Shown one piece after another: positions 55,804-64,000 of a stretch of DNA of 64,000 nt. Made by a program: the position numbers and the translations under genes. A model generated the notes under the pieces. That model was not told the origin of the DNA, did no database searches, and was given only the letters and a program-made list of their open reading frames with translations. Position 1 is the first letter of the stretch. Each line of letters opens with the position of its first letter. The stretch comes from Fen-1258 sp964441505. Its GTDB lineage: Bacteria > Bacteroidota > Ignavibacteria > Ignavibacteriales > Melioribacteraceae. Location of the stretch: assembly GCA_964441505.1 (NCBI GenBank), contig CAYTUV010000009.1, positions 1 to 64,000 on the forward strand, given 5' to 3'.

Positions 55804-56850
55804 ATGAATTTAAAACTCAACGAACACCCGCATCGCCGGTATAACATACTTTCAGGAGAATGGATTCTTGTATCGCCTCACCGGGCAAAAAGACCGTGGA
55901 GTGGTCAAGAAGAAAAAATACAAGAACAGAAGCTGCCGGCATACGATTCAACTTGCTATCTTTGTCCGGGAAATGAGCGAGCCAATAGCATTCGTAATCC
56001 GGAATATGATTCGGTCTATTCTTTTATAAATGATTTTCCTGCATTGTTTCCGGACACTTCTTTAGATGAATTCAATTCAGATAATCTTCTTATTGCCCGC
56101 GGCGAATCAGGAACTTGTAAAGTTGTTTGTTTTTCTCCTCAACACGATGTAACACTTCCCGAATTGTCTGTTGAACAAATACAAAAAGTTATTGATATCT
56201 GGACGGAAGAATATCGTACCTTCGCTTCTGATTCAAATATCAATTATGTGCAGATATTTGAAAACAAAGGTGCAGTAATGGGATGCAGTAATCCGCATCC
56301 GCATTCCCAAATTTGGGCGCAACATTCTATTCCGGCAGAACCAGCCAAAGAGCTTACTCAATTCACTAATTATTATTCCGAAAGATCAAAATGTCTTCTG
56401 TGCGACTATCTTGCGCTGGAACAAAAACTACACGAACGTTTCGTATGTGATAATGAAGATTTTATTGCTCTTGTTCCGTTTTGGGCTGTCTGGCCATTCG
56501 AAACGATAATTCTTTCGAAAAGACATTATGGAAGTTTGATTGAACTAAATGAAAAAGAAAAAAAATCGTACGCAGATATTTTAAAACGTTTGACGACAAA
56601 ATACGACAATCTATTTACGATTTCGTTTCCTTATTCGTCCGGTATCCACCAGTCGCCCACAGATAAGAACAAACATCCGGAGTGGCATTTTCATATGCAT
56701 TTTTATCCGCCGCTGCTCCGTTCGGCAACGGTAAAAAAGTTTATGGTAGGATATGAAATGCTGGCGAATCCTCAGCGGGATATGACTGCTGAATTTAGTG
56801 CGGAACGTTTACTCAATTGTTCTGAAATTCATTACAAACACCGAAAGTAA
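55804..56850 (+). CDS. galT: UDP-glucose--hexose-1-phosphate uridylyltransferase
   Basis: Leloir enzyme exchanging UMP between UDP-glucose and galactose 1-phosphate. The active-site SNPHPHSQIW gives nucleophile H167, and CYLCPGN (C51, C54) supplies zinc ligands, as does the HPEWHFHMHFYPPLL C-terminal motif. 348 residues, cytosolic, no signal. It fits galactose release by the alpha-galactosidase-like enzyme two genes upstream. galK and galE are not in the window. Confidence 0.93.
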   Translation: MNLKLNEHPHRRYNILSGEWILVSPHRAKRPWSGQEEKIQEQKLPAYDSTCYLCPGNERANSIRNPEYDSVYSFINDFPALFPDTSLDEFNSDNLLIARGESGTCKVVCFSPQHDVTLPELSVEQIQKVIDIWTEEYRTFASDSNINYVQIFENKGAVMGCSNPHPHSQIWAQHSIPAEPAKELTQFTNYYSERSKCLLCDYLALEQKLHERFVCDNEDFIALVPFWAVWPFETIILSKRHYGSLIELNEKEKKSYADILKRLTTKYDNLFTISFPYSSGIHQSPTDKNKHPEWHFHMHFYPPLLRSATVKKFMVGYEMLANPQRDMTAEFSAERLLNCSEIHYKHRK

Positions 56851-56862
56851 TCTGAGACAGTT

Positions 56863-58848
56863 ATGAAAAACATTTTATGGTTATTTAGTATTTTTTTATT
56901 AATCGTTTGTACGGCAAAGGTATCGGCACAAAACAAAAATTATATTTCTAATCGCCAACCGCTCATCGAAAATCCATATATCCAGCTTCCTCTCGGGGCG
57001 ATCTCTCCAAAAGGATGGCTGTTGCAACAGCTCAAACTTTCTGCAAGTGGAATGACAGGTCACCTCGATGAAATCTGGAAAGATGTTGGTCCCGATAACG
57101 GATGGCTTGGCGGAAAGGGAGACTCATGGGAAAGAGGACCGTATTGGTTAGACGGTTTAGCGCCTCTTGCTTACATACTAAAAGATACAATGCTCATTAA
57201 GAAAGCTCAAGCATGGATAGAATGGAGTTTGAAAACACAAAGAGCTGACGGATATTTTGGTCCTCAAAGAGACACTACAAGAAAATTTTCCGACAAAGAA
57301 CGCTGGCAGGCATGGATGGAAAAAAGCAAAGAAGACTGGTGGGCCCACATGATTATGCTGAAAGTTATGCAGCAATATTACGATGTCACAAACGATAACC
57401 GTGTATTGGAATTCATGGTTAAATATTTCAAATACCAGCAAAAACAGTTACCGGAAAAACCGCTTTCGTATTGGTCGCATTGGGCGAAATCGCGCGGCGG
57501 AGAAAATTTGCAAAGTATTTATTGGCTCTACAACAGAACCGGAGAAGCATGGCTTCTTGATCTTGCAAAACTTGTTTTTTCTCAAACCGAAGATTGGACG
57601 GGAATGTTTGAATCCGGTGATCCAAAATACTGGCATGGGGTGAACACGGGAATGGCAATAAAGCAACCCGGTGTGTATTTTCAGCAGTCAAAAGACTGGC
57701 GTTACATCAAAGCGGTAAAAAAGGGGATTGCCGATTTGATGAAATATCATGGTCAGGTAAATGGAATGTTCTCCGGCGACGAACTGTTACATGGGACAGA
57801 TCCTTCACACGGAACAGAATTGTGTACTGTTGTTGAATATATGTTCAGTCTTGAAACATTACTGCAAATAACCGGAGATTTAGAATTTGCAGAAACACTG
57901 GAAAAACTTGCTTTCAATGCTCTGCCCGCCGGCGTAGAACCGGACTTTACCGGAAGGCAATATTATCAAACCCCAAATCAAATTGTTTGTGATACGTTAT
58001 ATCAGAACTTCAACACAAGGCATTGGGGAACGCATCTCTTCGGACTCGAAGACGGATATGGCTGTTGCACTGCAAACTATCATCAAGGATGGCCAAAGTT
58101 CGCAAGCCAATTGTGGCTTGCAACGCAGGATAATGGGCTTGCAATTATGACCTACGCACCTTCGGAAGTTTCAGCAAAAGTTGGAAATAACATTACCGTA
58201 AATTTTGTAGAAGAAACAAATTATCCTTTTGATGAAAAAATTCTGCTAAAATATTCAGGAACAAAAGAGGTTGAATTTCCGCTTTATCTTCGCATTCCGT
58301 CTTGGTGCAGTTCTGCTAAAATCAGCATCAATGGAATTACGCAAAATTCCCAAAAGGAAGGTTCTCTTGAAAAAATATCCAGAAAATGGAAAAAGGGGGA
58401 TGTTGTTGAAATTATTTTTCCGATGGAAGTTCGGTTATCTAAATGGCATGAAGAATCAATCGGAGTTGAGCGTGGTCCGTTAGTGTATGCCTTAAAGATG
58501 AGTGAAGAATGGAGAAAAATAAAGGGGATAGAGCCTTACGCAACGTATGGAATTTATTCTAAAGACCCGTGGAATTATGGATTGATCATCGGCGATGAAA
58601 ACAAACCTGATTCAAGTTTTACGTTTCAAAAAAATGAGATGCAGCTTCAACCGTTTGTTGCAAATGCCGCTCCAATAACATTAAGAGTTAAAGCAAAACG
58701 TATTCCCGAATGGAAGCAATATGGCGGCGTCGCCGGTCCGATGCCGTGGAGTCCTATCCGTTCGAAAGAACCTGTTGAGGAAGTTACTTTGATTCCATAC
58801 GGCTGCACAAAATTGCGAATTGCGCAATTTCCGGTAATAGAAAAATAA
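56863..58848 (+). CDS. GH127-like (DUF1680) beta-L-arabinofuranosidase family protein
   Basis: 661 residues. Signal peptide about 1-22 (ending VSAQ). The alpha/alpha-barrel shows the family pattern: GGKGDSWERGPYWLDGL (about 90-105), GTELCTVVEYM (E319, C321, E325) and GCCTANYHQGWPK (C401, C402), cysteines and glutamate that hold the zinc-thiolate site of GH127 cysteine glycosidases. A C-terminal beta-sandwich (about 430-650) follows. GH127 members remove beta-L-arabinofuranose; related families have other specificities, so the sugar is inferred. 12 bp from galT. Confidence 0.82.
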   Translation: MKNILWLFSIFLLIVCTAKVSAQNKNYISNRQPLIENPYIQLPLGAISPKGWLLQQLKLSASGMTGHLDEIWKDVGPDNGWLGGKGDSWERGPYWLDGLAPLAYILKDTMLIKKAQAWIEWSLKTQRADGYFGPQRDTTRKFSDKERWQAWMEKSKEDWWAHMIMLKVMQQYYDVTNDNRVLEFMVKYFKYQQKQLPEKPLSYWSHWAKSRGGENLQSIYWLYNRTGEAWLLDLAKLVFSQTEDWTGMFESGDPKYWHGVNTGMAIKQPGVYFQQSKDWRYIKAVKKGIADLMKYHGQVNGMFSGDELLHGTDPSHGTELCTVVEYMFSLETLLQITGDLEFAETLEKLAFNALPAGVEPDFTGRQYYQTPNQIVCDTLYQNFNTRHWGTHLFGLEDGYGCCTANYHQGWPKFASQLWLATQDNGLAIMTYAPSEVSAKVGNNITVNFVEETNYPFDEKILLKYSGTKEVEFPLYLRIPSWCSSAKISINGITQNSQKEGSLEKISRKWKKGDVVEIIFPMEVRLSKWHEESIGVERGPLVYALKMSEEWRKIKGIEPYATYGIYSKDPWNYGLIIGDENKPDSSFTFQKNEMQLQPFVANAAPITLRVKAKRIPEWKQYGGVAGPMPWSPIRSKEPVEEVTLIPYGCTKLRIAQFPVIEK

Positions 58849-58886
58849 GATGCAATTATTAATCGATTATCATAAAAAAATAAATA

Positions 58887-59102
58887 ATGGTGGTTATGAA
58901 AAAACATAAATACTATTTCATAATGTTCATTCTTTTGGCATGTGTCGTAATAACACAGGCGTAAATAGTGTTGCTTCGTTCAGGTGATAGGAGCGTTTTG
59001 GAAAACCTGAACAGTTCACCCAAATTTTCTTCCGGAGTATATTTTTATCAATTAAAAACCGGAAATATTGCTCAAACTAAAAAAATAATTTTGTTGAAAT
59101 GA
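58887..59102 (+). pseudogene. gutted T9SS cargo gene: signal peptide and sorting tail only
   Basis: In one frame, a signal peptide (MKKHKYYFIMFILLACVVITQA from ATG 58896, or from ATG 58887) is followed by TAA at 58962, then without a frame change a short stretch ending FSSGVYFYQLKTGNIAQTKK and IILLK before TGA at 59100. That end is the last strand pair of a T9SS C-terminal domain. The whole cargo body and most of the sorting domain are missing. It fills the 299-bp gap between the GH127-like and next hydrolase genes. Confidence 0.65.
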
Positions 59103-59147
59103 AAAATCAACAACCATATTATAATAAACTATAAAAAGGATTCGCAA

Positions 59148-62100
59148 ATGGGTAAATATTTTTTACGCTTCCTTCTTTTGTTTGCAGTAACAACCACAAC
59201 AATTTCTCAACAAAAATATTGCATCGGTTATATTACTTCTTCCGATGAGATCACTAAGGAAGATGAAACCGCAATAACATGGTTGAATAATTCAAATATT
59301 TTCTCTTGTAAAACTATAAAGGCAGAAAAAGGAAATCAGGATTTTGCCGGGACGAATGCTTTGTGGATTCATCTTACCGATACTATTGGATTAAACAATC
59401 TCCTCGAACAAAAAAAAATTCTTTCCTCTATCAACAAATATTATCAGAAGGGCGGGAAAATTCTTTTTACGGATTATGCTGCCATGTTACCGAATGCCAT
59501 AGGTATTGAACCTAAGAAACCGGGAATCCGTCGTGATACAATTCAGAACGAATGGTTATTTGATAAGCGCGGATTTCAAGGGCATTTGGGTCATCCGTTA
59601 TTTTCCGGATTTTTTGGCGGTGAATATGTCTGGGATGCCAATGAAGATCAAATAATGCCGCTCGTCGGATATTTCGGGAATGATTTTCCAGAGAAAGGGA
59701 AAGTAATAGCCGTAGATAAGTCTTATATTTTTCTTCATGGAGACAGAAAAATTGTAATAGAACACTCTAATAAAAATGGAAAAATAATTTCGATTGGTTC
59801 AAGTATTTATTTTAGTAAGTCAAACAATCTTCGGAACAATCTTGAACATTTTATGGAGAATATGCTTCGGTATCTTGCTGGTGTAAAATTTACTGAACCG
59901 GTAACATATTGGGAGAAATTTGATAACAAACCGATGCTTTTTACCGAAAAAAATATTCCTATTGTTCCTTCAAAAGAAAGGGAAATGAAAAATATTCCTC
60001 ACACCGGATTGCTTTTTACTCGTTCAGAACCGCAAAACAATTATTATGAAGCTTCCGGCAGACGTACGCTTATCATGGGAGAAGAAAATGGAGGAATTGA
60101 GGAAGTATGGGTGCATCCATTAAGAATTCTTCGTGATTACGAGGCTGGAATTGTAACAGGTGATTCAATAACATGGCTGCAAAATTATCCGGTGAAAGTT
60201 GAAATTCGCCCCGAATCTTTTAGCCGAATTTATTCAACTCCATTCGGCGAATTGAAAGAAATTATTTTTGCTTCATTATGGAAAGCCGGAGGCATTGCTC
60301 ATTATACTTCAACCTTTCCAACGAAACTTGTCATTCGCTTTCGTAGTGATTTGCGTTGGATGTGGCCTTACGATGCCAATGCTCTTGGGGATGTACACTA
60401 CGCTTACGATGAGACGATGAATACACTCCATTTAAAAGATACAACAGGGAAATTTTATTGTTTGTTTGGCGGCGATATTATTTCCTCGTCAAAAATCAGC
60501 GGACAATTCCAAAAGATTCAATGGTCACCGAAAGGGTTTGTAGGAACTGAAACGAATGAGAATCAAGTGTATCATGCGGTTATGTATGATTTAAACAATA
60601 AAAATAATTTCACACTAAATTATGCTTTTGTTGGGACAAATGAAGGAAAGGAAAAGGCACTTAGTGATTATCGAGTACTTCTCGAAAAACCGGAGGAACA
60701 ATATGCGAAACAGGTTGTGCATACAACCGATCTCTTAAAACGTACCGTACAAATATATTCTCCCGATAAAGAATTTAATACTCTTTTCCGATGGGCAATT
60801 GTTGGCACAGATAAATTTCTTGCCTATACTCCGGGACTTGGAACGGGGTTGCTTGCCGGATTTGCAACTTCAGCTCATGGATGGAATGGAACTCATAAAA
60901 ACAGTGGACGTCCCGGTTATGCTTGGTATTTTGGGCGCGATTCTGAGTGGTCCGGGTTCGCCATTGATGACTACGGTGATTTTGAAATTGTAAAAGAGCA
61001 GTTAAAATTTTTACAAAGGTATCAGGATATTTCCGGAAAAATATTTCATGAAATTTCAACCAGCGGGGTCGTCCATTATGATGCAGCGGATGCAACTCCA
61101 TTATATATAATTCTTGCCGGTCATTATCTGCGTGCATCAGGTGATATTCAATTCATCAAAGAAAGCTGGACACATCTTAAAAAAGCTACGGATTTTCTTT
61201 ATTCAACCGATACAGACGGCGATGGGTTGATTGAGAATACTAACGAAGGACATGGCTGGGTTGAAGGAGGCGCATTATTTGGGGCGCATAGTTCTTTTTA
61301 CCTTTCTTCGGCTTGGGGGCAAGTATTAAATGATATGTCTTATATTACTGCTCTGATTGGCGAAAAAGACCTGACGTTAAAATATTCTATGGACTCAAAA
61401 AAAGTTCAAAAAATATTGAATACTGATTTTTGGAATGATTCAACTAAATTCTATAATCTCGGAAAACTGAAAGATGGAACTTATCAAACTGAGCCGACAA
61501 TCCTTCCGGCTGTCGGTGCGTACTTTAATTTGTTAGAAGATGCTAAAGTAAAATATATGCTTGATGCTTATGCAGCCAATAGTTTTAGTACAGACTGGGG
61601 CGCGCGTATTTTGAGTTCTTCTTCAAAATTATTCAATCCAGCCGGCTATCATTATGGTTCTGTTTGGCCGCTTTTTACAGGATGGGCTGCCTTAGCCGAA
61701 TACGAATATGGAAACTCAGTTCAAGCGTTTTCGCACTTCAATGAAAATCTTAATATAAAAAATCATTGGGGACTTGGATATGTGGAAGAAGTAATGAACG
61801 GTGCGATATATAAACCATCGGGAGTTTGTTCGCATCAATGCTGGTCTGAAACAAATATCCTTCATCCGGCAATTACCGGAATGATCGGTTGGAAACCGAA
61901 CGCAGTTGAACAAATGGCAATGCTTAAACCGAGATTTCCTCTTTCTTGGGATACAATTTCTGTTTCCAATTTGCGATCCGGAAAATCGTTGCTTCAATTC
62001 TCTATGAAACGCGGATTAAAAAAAACCGTATATTCTATCAAACTCATTGAGGGTCCCGAAATAAAAATTCTCTTCGCTCCCGAAATTCCGGAAGGAATAA

Positions 62101-62516
62101 AAATTACTAAAGCATTTATTGATAAGAAAGAGAAAGCAATCAATGATTCAACATTCAGAGGACTTCTTGCAATTCCATTGCAAATTCAACTAAAAAATTC
62201 TGTAGAAATTGTTTTTGAACATACCGGAGGAATTGGAATGTATTCTGTTGTTCCGCATCCTCAACCCGGCGATAGTTCTCAAGGGTTTAGAATCATTTCC
62301 ACATCGCTTTCAGGGAAACAATATACATTAATTGTGGAAGGTAAAGCCGGTAATGAATGGAATTTTATTTTAAATACTTTCGATCAAAAAATTGTATCAG
62401 TTACAAATGCTGAATATGAAACAACTCAAAAACAAGGTGTAATAAATCTGTATGTAAAATTTGATGATTCGACAAAACAATTTGGACGCAAAACTGTTAA
62501 GATTATTTTACGGTAA
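59148..62516 (+). CDS. exported six-hairpin glycosidase with GATase-like N-domain
   Basis: 1122 residues. Signal peptide about 1-20 (ending TISQ). An alpha/beta amidotransferase/ThuA-like domain (about 20-245; YYQKGGKILFTDYAA, GHPLFSGFFGG) comes first, a beta-sandwich (about 270-520), then an alpha/alpha-barrel (about 540-960) with TDGDGLIENTNEGHGWVEGG (about 688-708), TDWGARILSSSS and YHYGSVWPLF, as in amylo-1,6-glucosidase/GH63-like six-hairpin enzymes. A C-terminal beta domain ends KTVKIILR. CAZy family and substrate not assigned. A decayed copy of its barrel core lies at 63.65 kb. Ribosome site aaaagga precedes the ATG. Confidence 0.7.
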   Translation: MGKYFLRFLLLFAVTTTTISQQKYCIGYITSSDEITKEDETAITWLNNSNIFSCKTIKAEKGNQDFAGTNALWIHLTDTIGLNNLLEQKKILSSINKYYQKGGKILFTDYAAMLPNAIGIEPKKPGIRRDTIQNEWLFDKRGFQGHLGHPLFSGFFGGEYVWDANEDQIMPLVGYFGNDFPEKGKVIAVDKSYIFLHGDRKIVIEHSNKNGKIISIGSSIYFSKSNNLRNNLEHFMENMLRYLAGVKFTEPVTYWEKFDNKPMLFTEKNIPIVPSKEREMKNIPHTGLLFTRSEPQNNYYEASGRRTLIMGEENGGIEEVWVHPLRILRDYEAGIVTGDSITWLQNYPVKVEIRPESFSRIYSTPFGELKEIIFASLWKAGGIAHYTSTFPTKLVIRFRSDLRWMWPYDANALGDVHYAYDETMNTLHLKDTTGKFYCLFGGDIISSSKISGQFQKIQWSPKGFVGTETNENQVYHAVMYDLNNKNNFTLNYAFVGTNEGKEKALSDYRVLLEKPEEQYAKQVVHTTDLLKRTVQIYSPDKEFNTLFRWAIVGTDKFLAYTPGLGTGLLAGFATSAHGWNGTHKNSGRPGYAWYFGRDSEWSGFAIDDYGDFEIVKEQLKFLQRYQDISGKIFHEISTSGVVHYDAADATPLYIILAGHYLRASGDIQFIKESWTHLKKATDFLYSTDTDGDGLIENTNEGHGWVEGGALFGAHSSFYLSSAWGQVLNDMSYITALIGEKDLTLKYSMDSKKVQKILNTDFWNDSTKFYNLGKLKDGTYQTEPTILPAVGAYFNLLEDAKVKYMLDAYAANSFSTDWGARILSSSSKLFNPAGYHYGSVWPLFTGWAALAEYEYGNSVQAFSHFNENLNIKNHWGLGYVEEVMNGAIYKPSGVCSHQCWSETNILHPAITGMIGWKPNAVEQMAMLKPRFPLSWDTISVSNLRSGKSLLQFSMKRGLKKTVYSIKLIEGPEIKILFAPEIPEGIKITKAFIDKKEKAINDSTFRGLLAIPLQIQLKNSVEIVFEHTGGIGMYSVVPHPQPGDSSQGFRIISTSLSGKQYTLIVEGKAGNEWNFILNTFDQKIVSVTNAEYETTQKQGVINLYVKFDDSTKQFGRKTVKIILR

Positions 62517-62544
62517 CAGCATAAATAAAAATTTATAGGAAATA

Positions 62545-63558
62545 ATGATTCGTACTTATAGTGAAAACGGTTTTTTACATTTAGTAATAGAAAATGAAAA
62601 AATAAGAGCGGTTTTTCTTCCGGAGATTGGAGGGAAAATGAAAGAGCTAATAAATCTGGAAACTGGTACGCAATTTCTGCTGGAAAATCAGCGCGAAGAT
62701 AAAATGTATGCCAGTCCTCTTTACGGTTCGGAGTTTTCCAAATACGATGTGAGCGGCTTTGATGAATGTTTCCCTACAGTCTCAGCGTGTGGAAAAGATT
62801 TGAAGGAAGATAAAAAACTTTGTTTTCCCGATCATGGTGAGTTGTGGTCAAGGAAGTGGAAATTTTCTTATGAGCGGGATTTCATTACTTTATCTATAGA
62901 AGGAATGAAAACAAAGTATCTTTTTGAAAAAAAAATCAACCTTATTGACGACTCAATTGAAATAAATTATTGTGTAAAGAATTTATCTTCTGTTGCTTTC
63001 CCATACATTTGGTCTGCTCATCCTTTACTTCAAGTTGCTGAAGGTGATAAACTGCTTTTACCAGGAAATTCGGATGTTGTTTCTTTGCATTGGGTATCCG
63101 ATCCAATAATTGGGAAACCGGGTGCTCTTCTTGATCTTTCTTTTTTAATGATGAAGCAAAACGTATTTGATTTTTCTATTGTGCCTGATAAATCAGTAGA
63201 AATTGCTATGAAATGTTTTACAGAAAGATTAACCAAAGGGTATGCCGGGCTTTATAAGAAAGAGAAAAACGAAACCATCTTATTCACGTTTGATGCTGAC
63301 GTAATTCCTTACTTGGGAATTTGGTTATGTTACGGCGGCTGGCCTAGCGATTCGAAAGAAAAACATTATACCATTGGATTGGAACCAACAAACGGAAATT
63401 CCGATTCACTTGCGGAGGCAGTCAAAAAAAATAATTATTCGGAACTTGGTTCGTTTGGAGAACATAATTGGACTCTAAAGATTACTCTAGCTCAAGGCAT
63501 GCCAGAGGTTTGCACAATGAATCGGATGAAAGAAAAATTCTCACTTAGAAAAGTATAA
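62545..63558 (+). CDS. aldose epimerase-fold (galactose mutarotase-like) protein
   Basis: 337 residues, no signal peptide. A beta-sandwich of the mutarotase superfamily: PEIGGKMKELI near the start, FPDHGELW (H97), WSAHPLL (H159) and GLEPTNG (E280), matching the two histidines and glutamate of the GalM active site. Divergent from classical GalM, and some relatives act on sugar phosphates or are glycan-binding, so the reaction is uncertain. 28 bp after the hydrolase, last intact gene of the locus; cytosolic sugar interconversion alongside GalT is the likely role. Confidence 0.78.
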   Translation: MIRTYSENGFLHLVIENEKIRAVFLPEIGGKMKELINLETGTQFLLENQREDKMYASPLYGSEFSKYDVSGFDECFPTVSACGKDLKEDKKLCFPDHGELWSRKWKFSYERDFITLSIEGMKTKYLFEKKINLIDDSIEINYCVKNLSSVAFPYIWSAHPLLQVAEGDKLLLPGNSDVVSLHWVSDPIIGKPGALLDLSFLMMKQNVFDFSIVPDKSVEIAMKCFTERLTKGYAGLYKKEKNETILFTFDADVIPYLGIWLCYGGWPSDSKEKHYTIGLEPTNGNSDSLAEAVKKNNYSELGSFGEHNWTLKITLAQGMPEVCTMNRMKEKFSLRKV

Positions 63559-63647
63559 AAGAAAATAGAGCGCTGATTATTATGGCCGCTTAAAATTAAT
63601 CCTGATAGATCATGAAAATCATAAAAAACTTGCCGTAGCATGCATGA

Positions 63648-63770
63648 CTGTTATCTATTGAAAAATTTAATGAAAGTGATATGGTGACCGATTGGAGTGT
63701 ACGCAATCTTTCAAATAAATCTTTCATATATAAACCGACGAACTACAATTATGGAACTATCTGGCCATAA
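63648..63770 (+). pseudogene. decayed fragment of a six-hairpin glycosidase
   Basis: The 387-bp gap 63559-63945 contains a 40-codon open stretch reading EKFNESDMVTDWSVRNLS, then SFIYKPTNYNYGTIWP and a stop. This matches the TDWGARILSSSS...YHYGSVWP core of the hydrolase at 59148 but lacks any start, signal peptide or remainder. A further possible piece in another frame (DHENHKKLAVACM, about 63608-63646) suggests a frameshift. The rest of the gap shows no gene. Confidence 0.6.
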
Positions 63771-63945
63771 AATCCTCTTAGACGGTATTATGAATAATTA
63801 GTCGATCCTGAAAAAGTGTAATAAGCTGGATATACAGAATAAAAAACTAACAAAAGGGAAAAAAAGAGCTGTCAGATATTGCAAGATTTAAATAAATTGT
63901 AGTCAAAACCTTGCAAAATAATTCACCTAAAAAGGAAACAACTCG

Positions 63946-64000
63946 ATGAAAAGCAGCTCACCCAATCAAGATCAACAAAGCTTTTTGTATCAAGGACTCA
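63946..64000 (+). CDS. start of a gene truncated by the window end
   Basis: ATG at 63946 lies 9 bases after aaagga, a good ribosome site, and 18 codons run open to the window edge (MKSSSPNQDQQSFLYQGL). Hydrophilic N-terminus, no signal peptide visible yet. Product not recognisable from this length. Confidence 0.45.
   Translation, partial: MKSSSPNQDQQSFLYQGL

Overview
The window is an AT-rich, gene-dense chromosomal segment from a Gram-negative bacterium of the Bacteroidota/Ignavibacteriota side of the FCB group, most plausibly an Ignavibacteria-like organism. Three things point there. Two secreted proteins end in type IX secretion (T9SS) C-terminal domains with the NYPNPFNP signature. PorV-like and TonB-dependent outer-membrane proteins sit beside them. 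Several gene starts are preceded by TTGA-N19/20-TAnnTTTG promoters of FCB type. The assignment is inference; no rRNA or tRNA gene was seen.

Region 1 (1-9.3 kb) is peptide use and housekeeping: a 5'-truncated OPT oligopeptide transporter, a PqqD-like small protein, a PepD-type dipeptidase overlapping it by 4 bp, an MFS transporter, an outer-membrane-like protein, an M29-type aminopeptidase and a PcrA/UvrD helicase. Region 2 (9.3-20.3 kb) is mixed: a phosphofructokinase with pyrophosphate-type active-site residues closed by a clear terminator, ClpC, pterin dehydratase, PyrE, an M64 peptidase, a SpoIIE-type phosphatase, an isolated PduS-like/PduT-like pair normally found in bacterial microcompartment loci, and a PafA-like alkaline phosphatase. 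Region 3 (20.4-32.5 kb) lies mainly on the minus strand: a phospholipase C/S1-P1 nuclease-like protein, a NodB deacetylase with an outer-membrane protein, small secreted proteins, an exported RidA, an SDR (plus strand), an ABC exporter pair and a 1293-residue TPR protein with three CbbX-type AAA modules.

Region 4 (32.6-64 kb) is one long plus-strand glycan-use locus. A LacI regulator is flanked by two identical palindromic operators, one over its own promoter and one in the 301-bp leader before the next gene. Next come an M24 pseudo-peptidase, a LamG protein with a T9SS tail, two lipoproteins, a TonB receptor, an Fn3 protein, a PorV-like protein, a large T9SS cargo protein, several exported glycoside hydrolases (GH27/36-like alpha-galactosidase, GH127-like, and three six-hairpin enzymes I cannot place in a family), GalT and a mutarotase-fold protein. 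The inferred logic is surface capture by T9SS cargo, TonB uptake, periplasmic trimming of galactose- and probably arabinofuranose-containing oligosaccharides, then cytoplasmic Leloir chemistry. No SusD-like protein is present.

The locus also carries debris. One is a T9SS cargo gene reduced to signal peptide plus sorting tail (58.9 kb). The other is a decayed six-hairpin hydrolase fragment (63.65 kb).
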